Part shown: piece by piece, positions 9,143-17,820 of the stretch
How the letters are laid out: each line of letters begins with the position of its first letter
Position numbering within the stretch: the stretch's first letter is position 1
Assembly (NCBI RefSeq): GCF_020422885.1
Contig: NZ_CP084622.1
Location: forward strand, 1,040,001-1,104,000
Direction of reading: 5' to 3'
Length of the DNA: 64,000 nt
Source of the DNA: Mesobacillus sp. S13
Lineage (GTDB): Bacteria; Bacillota; Bacilli; Bacillales; Cytobacillaceae
The notes under the pieces: model-generated
Database searches by the model: none
Seen by the model: the letters and a program-made list of their open reading frames with translations, nothing else
Told to the model about the DNA's origin: nothing
Translations under genes and position numbers: made by a program

Positions 9143-9564
9143 ATTTACGGAAAGATCTTTATATACATATCAGAATGGGTTTTATTATTAATTGCCGTTT
9201 TTTATTTTCTTATCTTCCAACTGCTATTTCTAGCGAACATCGCTGTGGTAGATAAGGTAGAAGATTCTATGAATTTTCCATACAGTTATTCGTTTGTTTT
9301 TTGGTCTTATATATCATGTTTTATTTTTACATAAAGCATCTCCAGGGGAGCCGTTGGTACAGGGAGGTCAAGCAGTTCATATGGGGGTTGTTCTTCGCGG
9401 CCGCTGCCGTAAGCAGTCTGTTTTGGTTTTCAATGAATGTAGCAGTGTATTCAAAAGAGTTGTTGAGTAATCAAACACTGCTTGCCTCCATCTTTCTAGG
9501 ATCCACCATGCTGGCAGCTCAAATTGCGATCAAATTCAAAAGGGAAGGCTCAGGTACAAACTGA
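9143..9564 (+). pseudogene. Small membrane protein gene, apparently frameshifted
   Basis: Two overlapping frames together give one plausible protein of about 140 residues with 3-4 membrane segments. Frame A runs from about 9143 to a TAA at 9332-9334 (GKIFIYISEWVLLLIAVFYF, then ANIAVVDKVEDSMNF). Frame B continues from the T-run at 9297-9302 to 9564 (FYFYIKHLQGSRWYREVKQF, then a hydrophobic stretch). One extra T in the run of six would join them. A GAGGAGGG site lies 7 bases before ATT 9143, and there is no ATG/GTG/TTG nearby in frame A, so initiation may use ATT. A sequencing error, a real pseudogene and -1 frameshifting are all possible. If frame A is ignored, the remaining frame is an 87-residue protein from TTG 9301 with no obvious ribosome binding site. 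No family recognised. Confidence 0.5.
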
Positions 9565-9572
9565 GCCTTTTA
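9546..9572 (+). terminator. Terminator overlapping the end of the small membrane gene
   Basis: AGGCTCAG (9546-9553) pairs with CTGAGCCT (9561-9568), followed by TTTT. The stem includes the stop codon. It lies at the convergent junction with the FocA/NirC-type gene. Confidence 0.75.
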
Positions 9573-10352
9573 TCATTCCTCAAAAAATGGTTTGTTCGCA
9601 TAATAATACATCCAGCCCATCATAATCCCGCCGCCAATGAGATTGCCAATCGTCACGGGAATCAAATTGTGGATCACACCTGCAAAGGTAACGGACTGTG
9701 GGTCATCGAGGACCATGCTGATCGCAAAGGTGCACATATTGGCGATGCTGTGTTCATAGCCCGATATGAAGAAGCAGTAGACGAAGAACACCATTGCGAA
9801 CATTTTTGCTCCGTCGCCCTTCATTGACATCGGCAGGAAGAATGCCAGGCAGACGAGCCAGTTACAGAGAATTCCCCTGAAAAATAGCTCTGAAGTTGGT
9901 GCAAGTGTCTTTTTTTCAGCGACACTCAACAAGAAACCATTTACCGAATGATCATTAAATAATCCTGTTGTGTAAATCAAAAAAGCGAACGCAACTGCGC
10001 CAATGATATTCCCGATATAGCTGTAAATCCACATCCTGGCCACCTGCACCCAGGCCATTCTTTTTCTCAGTGCCGTAAACGTATAATAAAAGGTGTTGCC
10101 TGTAAACAAATCACCTCCACCATAGGCAATCAGGATAATGGCTGCACCGAATGTAATGGCCGCTATAGGGTAGGCAAAGGGCGAGTGTTCCACATAAAAT
10201 GGATTTCCCGTCTTGAACGCAACAATCACCCCAAAGCCGATGAACATCGAAGCCAAGGCAGCTCTTGCCAAATAGCGTGTCCTGCTCTGTTTGAAAATTT
10301 TGTGCTTCTTTAAAGCCAGTTTTTCGACTTCTTGTAAGGCTTGTACTTCCAA
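9573..10352 (-). CDS. Formate/nitrite transporter family protein
   Basis: A 259-residue FNT-family (FocA/NirC) channel. It has six hydrophobic segments and typical family stretches: GDLFTGNTFY early (the usual LFT region), a central loop, and FAGVIHNLIPVTIGNLIGG near the C-terminus (the conserved His-containing pore region with N-x-x-G). The start is TTG 10352, preceded on the minus strand by GGGTGAT. These pentameric channels move formate, nitrite or related small anions. A nitrite reductase operon lies 12 kb away, which makes nitrite a reasonable guess but not proof. It is monocistronic and convergent with the broken membrane gene. Confidence 0.85.
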   Translation of the reverse strand: MEVQALQEVEKLALKKHKIFKQSRTRYLARAALASMFIGFGVIVAFKTGNPFYVEHSPFAYPIAAITFGAAIILIAYGGGDLFTGNTFYYTFTALRKRMAWVQVARMWIYSYIGNIIGAVAFAFLIYTTGLFNDHSVNGFLLSVAEKKTLAPTSELFFRGILCNWLVCLAFFLPMSMKGDGAKMFAMVFFVYCFFISGYEHSIANMCTFAISMVLDDPQSVTFAGVIHNLIPVTIGNLIGGGIMMGWMYYYANKPFFEE

Positions 10353-10490
10353 ATGAAATCACCCGATTTTCTTCATATATAATATCTTCTAATGTAAATG
10401 ATTCCCCAGACTGCAATTAAAAATCAGTAAATCTTGCAACTGAATGCAAACGACGTGCGAAGAGGGAGGAATATATTAAAAGCAAATGAA

Positions 10491-10523
10491 AAAAGACTGA
10501 ATCCGCTAAGATTCAGTCTTTTT
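10491..10523 (-). terminator. Terminator of the MFS gene
   Basis: AAAAGACTGAATC pairs perfectly with its complement around a 6-base loop. On the minus strand it is followed by a T-rich run, just after the MFS stop codon at 10532. Confidence 0.9.
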
Positions 10524-10531
10524 TGGCATGT

Positions 10532-11746
10532 TTAAAATGTATCCCTGACGAACTTCGGATTGCGCTGCATCGACGCAAATAGGACAATGCCGCTTACGAG
10601 CAGCAGCACGCTTGTCAATACGAATACTGAGCTGAAGCCGAAGTATCCGGCAAGAAAACCGCCTAGTATTGGACCGACAATGTTCCCGAAGAAACGGAGA
10701 CTTGTGTTGTAGCCGAGTACCTCTCCCTGCATGGCCACCGGTGCTTCTTGCCTGATATAGGCAACCCTGACTGGTATGATTCCTCCGATGGTGATTCCGA
10801 GCAGGAACCGGATCAGCACCAGCTGCCAGATGTTCCCCACAAAACCGCCTGGCAGATAGATGATCGCTGATAAAAACAGGAGCAAGACAAGTATTTTAAT
10901 GTAGCCAACCCGGTCGGCAATTTGCCCCCATTTCCGTGCCATCAACAAGTTGCCGAGCCCTGCTGCCGAAAAGGCGATTCCAGAAAAGAAAGCGAGATTT
11001 TCAGGCCCGTGCAGCTCACCAACATATAGAGACAATATTGGCTGGATACTGAAATGGGCAATCTGGACAAGCATGGACATGAGCAGGACATTCACCATGA
11101 TTGGGTTTTTGAAGATATGCTGAAGAACTTCTTTGCGGCTGTAATTTGTTTTTGATCCGTTTTTGATATCAACCCTGTATTCCATCACCATGAACACTAA
11201 CAATCCTGACAGGACGATGAAGGCCGAGGTGGATTGGAAGGTTACCGCGTAGCCTAGGGAATCGGCAAGTACCCCGCCGATCATCGGTCCTAGAAGGGCG
11301 CCGGTTATACTGCCTGTCTGGAGAGTTCCTAATACCTTGCCGGCCTGTTCCTTTGACGTCTGCGTGGATATCAGAGCCTGCGACACAGGGATGAAACCTG
11401 AGAATAACCCCATGAACATCCTAAGTAAAAATAATTCCCATACAGAATTGGCTAATCCTAACAGGAAAACTGAAAAGCCCATGCCGAAAGCCATGAAAAT
11501 CAGGATCATTTTCCGGCCGAACCGGTCTCCAAGCCTTCCGATTGCCGGAGAGAATAGAAATGCAGTAACGAATGTAATCCCGAAGGTCAAGCCCGACCAA
11601 TTTTGGACATACCTTTCTGAAAAATCACCGAACGTCTCAATGTATAAAGAGAGAAAGGGCATCACCATTGTCATGCTGCCGGCGATAAAGAAATTCGCGA
11701 ACCACATGATCCTCAAGTTGCGTTTCGCCTTTTGCTGCTGGGTCAT
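10532..11746 (-). CDS. MFS transporter, DHA1-type drug efflux family
   Basis: A 404-residue protein with 12 predicted membrane segments. The MFS motif A between helices 2 and 3 is clear (GRLGDRFGRKMILIF, about 69-83), and a motif-C-like stretch rich in Gly/Pro (TGALLGPMIGGVLAD) lies in helix 5, as expected for proton-driven drug exporters of the DHA1 group. The start ATG is followed by a basic N-terminus (TQQQKAKRNLR). No regulator gene adjoins it, and the neighbouring VOC gene is on the same strand about 95 bases upstream. Multidrug or metabolite export is inferred from the family; the substrate is unknown. Confidence 0.85.
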   Translation of the reverse strand: MTQQQKAKRNLRIMWFANFFIAGSMTMVMPFLSLYIETFGDFSERYVQNWSGLTFGITFVTAFLFSPAIGRLGDRFGRKMILIFMAFGMGFSVFLLGLANSVWELFLLRMFMGLFSGFIPVSQALISTQTSKEQAGKVLGTLQTGSITGALLGPMIGGVLADSLGYAVTFQSTSAFIVLSGLLVFMVMEYRVDIKNGSKTNYSRKEVLQHIFKNPIMVNVLLMSMLVQIAHFSIQPILSLYVGELHGPENLAFFSGIAFSAAGLGNLLMARKWGQIADRVGYIKILVLLLFLSAIIYLPGGFVGNIWQLVLIRFLLGITIGGIIPVRVAYIRQEAPVAMQGEVLGYNTSLRFFGNIVGPILGGFLAGYFGFSSVFVLTSVLLLVSGIVLFASMQRNPKFVRDTF

Positions 11747-11840
11747 TCCATCAACACTTCTTTCTCAGTGCGAATATTTCGCTTTTCTAAATATTATACC
11801 AAATTTTTGCTGTATTGAAAACCAATACAGCAAGCAGGTA

Positions 11841-12218
11841 TTATTTCAGCCATTCGAGCAATTCAATTCTATTCCCAAATGGGTCGTTGACATATATGCG
11901 ATTTGCGCCTGGCAACTTGTCATCTTTAATGTAATCAATTCCTGTAGAAGTCAAATGCTGTTTCAATCCTTCAATATTCTCCATTTCAAATGCCGGATGG
12001 GCTTTCCGTGCGGGTACAAAAGGTTCCTCAATGCCAATATGGATTTGGCAATTCCCGAATTGAAACCATGCTCCGCCACGCTTTTTCAACTCAGCTGGCT
12101 TTTCAATCTCTTCAAAGCCCAATATTTCTCCAAAAAATTTCCGTGCCTGTTCTTCCGAACCCTTAGGTGCTGCTAGCTGTATATGATCGATCGCTTTAAA
12201 TTTGAATGTCATATTCAA
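11841..12218 (-). CDS. VOC-superfamily (glyoxalase/dioxygenase-like) protein
   Basis: A 125-residue protein with two beta-alpha-beta-beta-beta modules. The first has DHIQLAAPKGSEEQARKFFG and the second ends GNRIELLEW. Candidate metal ligands are His12, His in KAHPAFEME and Glu near the C-terminus (RIELLEW). The family includes glyoxalase I, fosfomycin/bleomycin resistance proteins and extradiol dioxygenases; nothing here selects one. The minus-strand start has a GGGAGG-type site. It lies between the MFS gene (same strand) and the divergent amino acid transporter operon. Confidence 0.8.
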   Translation of the reverse strand: MNMTFKFKAIDHIQLAAPKGSEEQARKFFGEILGFEEIEKPAELKKRGGAWFQFGNCQIHIGIEEPFVPARKAHPAFEMENIEGLKQHLTSTGIDYIKDDKLPGANRIYVNDPFGNRIELLEWLK

Positions 12219-12384
12219 TCCCTCCCTATTAAAAATTCTAATCTATAAGGAAAGATAAGGAAATGACAAGGTATGAATCTATAAATATAAGTTTTTCTTA
12301 TCACTTAAAAAGTAATACAAGCCCTCCTGATTACATATAAATTAGTAAAGTTTTGTACGTTTTTAAAAGAGGGGGCTATCAGAA

Positions 12385-13203
12385 ATGAAAAAAAGATTTC
12401 TTGCCATTGTGATGATGGCAATCATGGCGCTTGTAATCTCGGCTTGCGGTACAAGCTCAAGCGGAGGGGAATCGGACGCTGAAAAGAAGGAATTAAGAGT
12501 CGTCACGGACGCAGCGTATGCACCATTTGAGTACATGGAAGGCGACAAAATTGTTGGTTTCGATATCGATTTCCTTAAGGCAGCCGCGAAAGAAGCAGGG
12601 TATGAACTAAAGTTTGAGAATGTCGGCTGGGATCCGATTTTTGTGGAAATCAAGAGTAAGAGGGCTGACATGGCCGTCTCCTCGATTTCCATCAATGATG
12701 AGCGCAAGCAGACTTATGATTTTTCGCTGCCGTATTTCTTATCCACCAATAAAATCCTTGTCCGCGAAGACAGCGATATCAAAACTGCGGCTGACCTAAA
12801 AGGCAAGGTAGTGGCTGTCCAGAACGGAACAACGGGGCAGGAAGCAATGGATAAGCTTCTCGGCAAGAACAATAAGGACATCAAAAAGTTCGACAACAAC
12901 AATTTGGCCATCATGGAAATGCTTTCTGGCGGAGCAGATGCAGTCGTTGCTGATAATGGCGTCGTCGAAGTGTACGCTAAAAACAATCCGAAAGAAAAAC
13001 TAAAGGTCATTGAAGACAGTAACAGCTTCGAGGCGGAATACTATGGCATCCTGTTCCCAAAAGGTACAGATTTGAAAGCGGACTTTGATAAAGCAATCAA
13101 GAAAATCGTCGAGAATGGCACATATGAAAAAATCTATCAAGAATGGTTCGGTCAGGAGCCTAACATTGAAATGCTGAAAGCAGAACAAGAAGCATCAGAA
13201 TAA
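12385..13203 (+). CDS. Polar amino acid ABC importer, binding lipoprotein
   Basis: A solute-binding protein of family 3 (272 residues). It has a lipoprotein signal with lipobox ISAC (Cys about 21), the family signature GFDIDFLKAAAKEAGY at about 59-74, and DMAVSSISINDERKQTYDFS further on. An AGAGGGGG site precedes ATG 12385. Permease and ATPase genes follow, separated by a terminator-like hairpin that should give more binding protein than membrane components. Closest in style to the B. subtilis arginine (ArtP/YqiX) and glutamine/cystine binding proteins; basic or polar amino acids are likely, but I cannot choose. Confidence 0.9.
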   Translation: MKKRFLAIVMMAIMALVISACGTSSSGGESDAEKKELRVVTDAAYAPFEYMEGDKIVGFDIDFLKAAAKEAGYELKFENVGWDPIFVEIKSKRADMAVSSISINDERKQTYDFSLPYFLSTNKILVREDSDIKTAADLKGKVVAVQNGTTGQEAMDKLLGKNNKDIKKFDNNNLAIMEMLSGGADAVVADNGVVEVYAKNNPKEKLKVIEDSNSFEAEYYGILFPKGTDLKADFDKAIKKIVENGTYEKIYQEWFGQEPNIEMLKAEQEASE

Positions 13204-13233
13204 CCAATCATAACCTATGAATCTTCAATGATG

Positions 13234-13271
13234 ATGCGTAACTCTTGAAAAATAGCGTTACGCATTTTTTT
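13234..13271 (+). terminator. Intra-operon terminator after the binding-protein gene
   Basis: ATGCGTAAC pairs with GTTACGCAT around a 14-base loop, followed by seven T. It lies between the binding-protein and permease genes and probably allows partial readthrough. Confidence 0.8.
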
Positions 13272-13320
13272 GTAAATTTATAAAAATGGTCCCGAGCCTG
13301 GGGGCTTTGGAGGGCAAGCT

Positions 13321-13977
13321 ATGGATTTTCGTTTTGATATTATCGTTGAATATACTCCTTATCTAATAAAAGGGACGCTGCTGACAATCGGGCTGTCATT
13401 GGCCGGAATTTTAATCGGGACAATCCTCGGGCTGTTCATCGGTCTCGGCAAGATCCAGCGGCGAAAACTGCTGACCTGGCCATTTGTCTGGTATATCACT
13501 TTCTTTAGGGGAACCCCGTTATTTGTGCAGATCCTGCTGATTCATTTTGGTGTGGTTCCGATGCTCATTGGAGAAACGAACGGGATTGTCGCGACGATCA
13601 TCGCGCTGTCCCTGAACGCAGCAGCCTATATAGCTGAAATCTTCAGGGCCGGAATCCAGTCGATTGACCGCGGCCAGATGGAAGCCGCCCGCTCACTGGG
13701 AATGACCCATGTGCAGGCAATGAGGTATGTCATATTACCGCAGGCTTTCAAGCGGATGATTCCGCCTCTGGGGAATGAGTTCATTGTACTGATCAAGGAA
13801 TCATCCCTGGCAGCGATCGTCGCGACTCCGGAAATCATGTACTGGGGACGGGCAATGGCAGGGCAGTACTACCGAGTATGGGAACCGTACCTCACCGCGG
13901 CAGTCATTTACTTACTACTGACCCTGTCGCTTAGCTTTTTACTAAATCTCCTCGAAAGAAGGCTGAAAACAGAATGA
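13321..13977 (+). CDS. Polar amino acid ABC importer, permease (HisM family)
   Basis: A 218-residue inner membrane protein with about five hydrophobic segments. It has the binding-protein-dependent permease (EAA) loop: [21 protein letters not shown] at about 120-140. The HisM/GlnP N-terminal pattern [17 protein letters not shown] is also present. The start has a GGAGGGCAAGCT site. Its stop overlaps the start of the ATPase gene by four bases (ATGA), so the two are translationally coupled. It forms the membrane channel, probably as a homodimer, for the same amino acid bound by the lipoprotein upstream. Confidence 0.92.
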   Translation: MDFRFDIIVEYTPYLIKGTLLTIGLSLAGILIGTILGLFIGLGKIQRRKLLTWPFVWYITFFRGTPLFVQILLIHFGVVPMLIGETNGIVATIIALSLNAAAYIAEIFRAGIQSIDRGQMEAARSLGMTHVQAMRYVILPQAFKRMIPPLGNEFIVLIKESSLAAIVATPEIMYWGRAMAGQYYRVWEPYLTAAVIYLLLTLSLSFLLNLLERRLKTE

Positions 13978-14696
13978 TTAAAATCGCTAATCTGCAAAAA
14001 TCATTTGGCAGCCAAAAGGTGTTGAATGGAATAGATGTTGAGGTTCAGCCACAGGAAGTAGTTGTTGTGATTGGTCCGTCTGGTTCAGGCAAATCAACCT
14101 TCCTCCGCTGCATAAACTTACTGGAAACGATCACGGACGGACATGTGCTGATCGAAGATATTGACATTACCGATAAAGGGACGGATATCAACAAAGTGCG
14201 CGAAGAGGTCGGTATGGTATTCCAGCACTTCAATCTGTTCCCCCATAAGACAGTGATTGAAAACATCATGCTGGCGCCGCTGAAGGTACGAGGTGTTTCC
14301 GAACAGCAGGCAAGGGAGAAAGGAATGGAGCTTCTGAAAAAAGTAGGTCTCGAAGATAAAGCTGATACCTACCCAGACTCCCTTTCCGGAGGACAAAAGC
14401 AGCGGGTGGCCATCGCCCGCGCCCTTGCGATGGAACCCAAAATCATGCTCTTCGATGAACCTACCTCAGCCCTCGATCCAGAAATGGTCGGCGAGGTGTT
14501 AGAGGTCATTAAACAACTGGCACGCGAAGGAATGACGATGGTCGTCGTTACGCATGAAATGGGCTTTGCCCGCGAAGTCGGTGACCGCGTCATTTTCATG
14601 GACGGAGGACTTGTAGTTGAAGAGAACAAGCCGAATGAGATTTTCGAAAATCCGCAGCATGAGCGGACGAAAGCATTTTTGAGCAAGGTTTTATAG
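13974..14696 (+). CDS. Polar amino acid ABC importer, ATPase (GlnQ/ArtR type)
   Basis: A 240-residue ATPase with all ABC motifs: Walker [10 protein letters not shown] (about 34-42), Q-loop [10 protein letters not shown], signature [15 protein letters not shown], Walker [15 protein letters not shown] and H-loop [10 protein letters not shown]. Length and motifs match the GlnQ/HisP/ArtR group of polar amino acid importers. It is the last gene of the operon and overlaps the permease by four bases. A terminator follows within ten bases of the stop. Confidence 0.93.
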   Translation: MIKIANLQKSFGSQKVLNGIDVEVQPQEVVVVIGPSGSGKSTFLRCINLLETITDGHVLIEDIDITDKGTDINKVREEVGMVFQHFNLFPHKTVIENIMLAPLKVRGVSEQQAREKGMELLKKVGLEDKADTYPDSLSGGQKQRVAIARALAMEPKIMLFDEPTSALDPEMVGEVLEVIKQLAREGMTMVVVTHEMGFAREVGDRVIFMDGGLVVEENKPNEIFENPQHERTKAFLSKVL

Positions 14697-14704
14697 TTTG
14701 ATAA

Positions 14705-14737
14705 AAGAAGCCCGATTTGGTCGGTGCTTCTTTTTTT
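14705..14737 (+). terminator. Terminator of the amino acid transporter operon
   Basis: AAGAAGC (14705-14711) pairs with GCTTCTT (14725-14731), followed by a T-run. Confidence 0.8.
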
Positions 14738-14754
14738 GGACAATAAAAAGGAGG

Positions 14755-15014
14755 CAACTGTAGATAAAAGTTTTACAACTGTAGATAAACCTGATGTAAC
14801 TGGAGAAAAAAGTGGTGCAACTGGAGATAAAAGTGGTGCAACTGGAGATAAATCTGCCGCAACTGGAGATAATGTTGTGCCACCTTAAATAAATGTACAA
14901 CCGTAAATAAATGTTGTTCAACCGTAAATAAGATTGGTACAACCGTAAATAAAAAATGTACAATCGTAAATATATTGATTCCAACCGTAAATACACTTCG
15001 CCAATCTGGAAATG
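14755..15014. repeat. 21-bp-period intergenic repeat array, 13 copies
   Basis: Units begin at 14755, 14776, 14797, 14818, 14839, 14860, 14881, 14898, 14919, 14940, 14961, 14982 and 15002. Spacing is 21 bases except one 17 and one 20. The first six carry CAACTG(T/G)AGATAAA, and after the 17-base step most carry CAACCGTAAATAAA, so the array has two sub-blocks. The rest of each unit varies. Because 21 is divisible by three, the minus strand shows long periodic frames (YLRL... and FTV...), but these have no ribosome binding site and are not credible genes. From 15015 to 15143 I see nothing. Confidence 0.92.
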
Positions 15015-15143
15015 AGGATCGGTAAACTGGTAAGGTCACAGCGCATCACACAAAAAAATAGCCATCAAAGCAGTCTAATACCAGCAATAACCTAAGATTG
15101 GCGGAGTAACTGGCCTATTTTTGATAATTTATCCAATTAGTGC

Positions 15144-15193
15144 TTGTTAAAACTAACGTCATTAGTTAAAATAAAACTAACGACATTAGTTTT
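15144..15193 (+). promoter_or_regulatory. Promoter with two TetR-type operators
   Basis: TTGTTA (15144-15149), a 17-base spacer and TAAAAT (15167-15172) form a promoter. A palindrome AACTAA-CGTCA-TTAGTT (15151-15167) fills the spacer. A second, longer one, AAAACTAA-CGACA-TTAGTTTT (15173-15193), begins right after the -10. They share the same half-site (ACTAA...TTAGT) and are centred 24 bp apart. The TetR-family gene two genes downstream is the obvious repressor, making this an autoregulated operon; that link is inference. Confidence 0.75.
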
Positions 15194-15211
15194 ATTGGGA
15201 GGTTCACAAAA

Positions 15212-15919
15212 ATGAGAGTGATCAAAGAGGGGTATTTATATCAGCTGACGTTCATGCCAAGGGTTTTTCCAGTGAATTGTTATTTTATCGAGGAGGAGGA
15301 TGGGCTGACATTAATTGATGCGGCGCTTCCGAATAGTGCGAAAGCAATCTTGCAGGCTGCTGAAAAAATCGGGAAAGAAATCAAGCGAATTGTTTTGACT
15401 CATGCACATGGCGACCACATAGGTGCGCTTGATGAACTGAAAGCGAAACTTGATGTTCCAGTTTATATTTCTGCTCGCGATTCCCGCCTTTTAGCTGGTG
15501 ATACCTCTCTTGATTCGACTGAACCGCAGACACCGATTCGCGGCGGCATACCAAAAAACATCAAAACAAGACCGGATATTCTTATGAAGGAAGGGGATGA
15601 AATCGGTTCTTTGCGGGCAATTTCAACTCCAGGGCACACACCGGGATCGATGTCATTCCTTGACCAGAGAACAAACATCCTGATTGCGGGAGATGCATTC
15701 CAGACCAGGGGCGGTACAGCCGTTTCAGGGGTGACAATCCCGTGGTTCCCTTTTCCGGCAATGGCGACCTGGAATAAGGACACAGCACTTCAGAGTGCCC
15801 GGAAAATCATGGAGCTAAAACCAGCACTTCTTGCGGTTGGGCACGGGGAACTGTTGCGAAATCCTGCAGCATATATAGAAAAAGCCATTCATAAAGCAGA
15901 AGAAGCTTTTACAAAATAA
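15212..15919 (+). CDS. Metallo-beta-lactamase-fold hydrolase
   Basis: A 235-residue MBL-fold protein with the metal motif THAHGDH (His64, His66, Asp68, His69), the downstream GHTPGS His and the bridging Asp in IAGDAF. A GGGAGG site precedes ATG 15212. It has no signal peptide, so it acts in the cytoplasm. Members hydrolyse thioesters, lactones, phosphodiesters and other substrates; the sequence does not decide which. It is co-transcribed with a TetR regulator 14 bases downstream and controlled by the double operator upstream, so its substrate or a related compound may be the inducer. Confidence 0.87.
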   Translation: MRVIKEGYLYQLTFMPRVFPVNCYFIEEEDGLTLIDAALPNSAKAILQAAEKIGKEIKRIVLTHAHGDHIGALDELKAKLDVPVYISARDSRLLAGDTSLDSTEPQTPIRGGIPKNIKTRPDILMKEGDEIGSLRAISTPGHTPGSMSFLDQRTNILIAGDAFQTRGGTAVSGVTIPWFPFPAMATWNKDTALQSARKIMELKPALLAVGHGELLRNPAAYIEKAIHKAEEAFTK

Positions 15920-15933
15920 AGGAGTGCATAAAC

Positions 15934-16509
15934 ATGTCACCAAGGCCAAAAGTGGCGCTTGATAAAAATACGATCATGATCGCAGCAGCTGAGCTTGCGA
16001 ATGAGCATGGAAGTGAATATATCACTCTGGCAATGCTGGCCAAGAAGCTCAATATTAAATCGCCTTCATTATATAACCACTTTGACGGCCTGCCGGGAAT
16101 CAAAAAGGAAATGGCCATTTTTTCACTACAGAAACTGTACAATAGCCTGGCAGAGGAAGCGGAGGGCAAAGCTCACGGGGGCGAGGCAGTACTGGCATTA
16201 AGTAGGGCGTATTTAGCCTTTGCGAGAACCAATCCAGGATTGTACGAGTTCGCATTATCAGCACCAGATCCTTCAGATGAGCTGGTTCATGACGCTGGCA
16301 AAAAAATCGTTGAACTCGTCGTATCTGCTATCCGCCCTTTTGAACTTTCAGAGGAGGAAGCAATCCATGCTGTCCGCGGCTTGAGAAGCCTCATGCATGG
16401 ATTTGCTTCGCTGGAGCATAAAGGTGGTTTCGGAATGCCGCTGGACTTGGATGAGAGCTACAAGCTTGCAGTCACAGCGTTTATTACAGGCTTGAAAAAA
16501 TCCAGCTAA
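15934..16509 (+). CDS. TetR-family transcriptional repressor
   Basis: A 191-residue protein. The N-terminal helix-turn-helix spans about residues 10-55 (AAAELANEHGSEYITLAMLA, then LNIKSPSLYNHFDGL). The C-terminal ligand domain is of the WHG-containing TetR type (FASLEHKGGFGMPLDLDESY). An AAAGGAG site precedes ATG 15934. It follows the MBL gene by 14 bases in the same operon. The paired palindromes at 15151-15193 are the likely binding sites, giving negative autoregulation released by an unknown ligand. Confidence 0.87.
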   Translation: MSPRPKVALDKNTIMIAAAELANEHGSEYITLAMLAKKLNIKSPSLYNHFDGLPGIKKEMAIFSLQKLYNSLAEEAEGKAHGGEAVLALSRAYLAFARTNPGLYEFALSAPDPSDELVHDAGKKIVELVVSAIRPFELSEEEAIHAVRGLRSLMHGFASLEHKGGFGMPLDLDESYKLAVTAFITGLKKSS

Positions 16510-16589
16510 TTTTCATCTTCTGAAATAGAATCAAAAGGTACTCATATATATATGTATAGATGCAACTTTGAAAGAACAGGAGGCGCGCT

Positions 16590-17780
16590 ATGGATATATA
16601 TGTGAGAAGAGGAGATTCCTTTTGGTATTTCAGCAATATTTTCAACATCCCTCTCCAGTTGATCATAGATTCCAACCGTGATATTGACCCAAATGCACTG
16701 AATGTGGGACAGACGGTAAGGATTCCTGGTTTTGCAGCTGTTGATTATCGAATCCGTGCAGGTGATACCCTTTGGAAAATTGCGCAAAGCAGGAATCTGC
16801 AAGTGGATGCCCTTCTATTGGCAAACCGCAATATTAATCCAAACGGGTTGTATATCGGACAAATGGTCAAGGTCCCGCTAAGAATTTCCTGGCGGATTGT
16901 CCAGGGGAAGAAGAATTATGATTATGCCGCACTGATGAGTGATTTGAGGCGATTGGAAAATGTCTATCCGTTCATGAAGGTGCCTTCGATCGGAAATTCG
17001 GTTTTAGGTAAAAGCATACCAGAAACACTGATCGGGAATGGCAATAAGCGGGTCCACTACAATGGATCTTTCCATGCGAATGAATGGATCACCACTCCCA
17101 TCATCATGACATTTCTGAACGACTATCTTTTGGCGCTTACAAATAAGTCCTCCATACGCGGCCTGTCCATGCAGAATTACTATGGCCAGACAACATTATC
17201 GATTGTGCCGATGGTCAATCCTGACGGTGTTGATCTTGTGCTCAATGGACCGCCTGAAGCAGAGCCATGGAATGAAAGAGTAGTAGAATTAAATAGAGGA
17301 AGCCTGGATTTCAGCGGTTGGAAGGCGAATATCAGAGGGGTGGACCTTAACGACCAATTCCCGGCAAAATGGGAGCTTGAAAAAGAACGCAACCCAAGTC
17401 AGCCGGGCCCAAGGGATTATGTTGGGCCAAAGCCATTATCCGAGCCGGAAGCAATTGCGATGGCAGAAATGACAAGAAGACGCGATTTTGCCAGGGTTCT
17501 CGCTTTCCATACCCAGGGAGAGGTTATCTACTGGGGCTTTGAAAACCTGGAGCCGCCTGAATCGGAGGCAATGGTCAATGAATTTGCCCGGGTGAGCGGA
17601 TACCAGCCGGTCAAGACAATTGAGAGCTATGCCGGCTATAAAGATTGGTTCATCCAGGACTGGCGCAGGCCTGGTTTTACAGTCGAACTTGGCTTCGGTA
17701 TAAACCCGCTGCCGCTTTCGCAATTCGATGAGATTTATGAAGAGGCTCTGGGAATCTTTCTTGCAGGACTTTATCTATAG
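16590..17780 (+). CDS. LysM-M14 gamma-D-glutamyl-diamino acid endopeptidase
   Basis: The 396-residue protein has two LysM domains (about 2-47 and 53-96; RAGDTLWKIAQ in the second) and then an M14 zinc carboxypeptidase-fold domain. Zinc ligands are His162 and Glu165 (FHANEW) and His307 (FHTQGE). The substrate-side motif is NPDGVDL (about 210-216) and the catalytic Glu is Glu366 (VELGFG). This layout matches Bacillus endopeptidase I / YqgT, which cuts gamma-D-Glu-meso-diaminopimelate bonds in peptidoglycan. No signal peptide is seen, as in the known enzymes, which are linked to sporulation or muropeptide recycling. An AGGAGGCGC site precedes ATG 16590. It is monocistronic. Confidence 0.9.
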   Translation: MDIYVRRGDSFWYFSNIFNIPLQLIIDSNRDIDPNALNVGQTVRIPGFAAVDYRIRAGDTLWKIAQSRNLQVDALLLANRNINPNGLYIGQMVKVPLRISWRIVQGKKNYDYAALMSDLRRLENVYPFMKVPSIGNSVLGKSIPETLIGNGNKRVHYNGSFHANEWITTPIIMTFLNDYLLALTNKSSIRGLSMQNYYGQTTLSIVPMVNPDGVDLVLNGPPEAEPWNERVVELNRGSLDFSGWKANIRGVDLNDQFPAKWELEKERNPSQPGPRDYVGPKPLSEPEAIAMAEMTRRRDFARVLAFHTQGEVIYWGFENLEPPESEAMVNEFARVSGYQPVKTIESYAGYKDWFIQDWRRPGFTVELGFGINPLPLSQFDEIYEEALGIFLAGLYL

Positions 17781-17820
17781 GCTCCTTTTTACTGAATGTC
17801 GATCTCACAGAGTTTGAAAG

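Noticed and set aside
14691..15039. Two overlapping minus-strand frames with YLRL- and FTV-type periodic peptides
   Set aside because: They arise because the repeat period (21) is divisible by three. There is no ribosome binding site, and the period slip of 17 would break the pattern.
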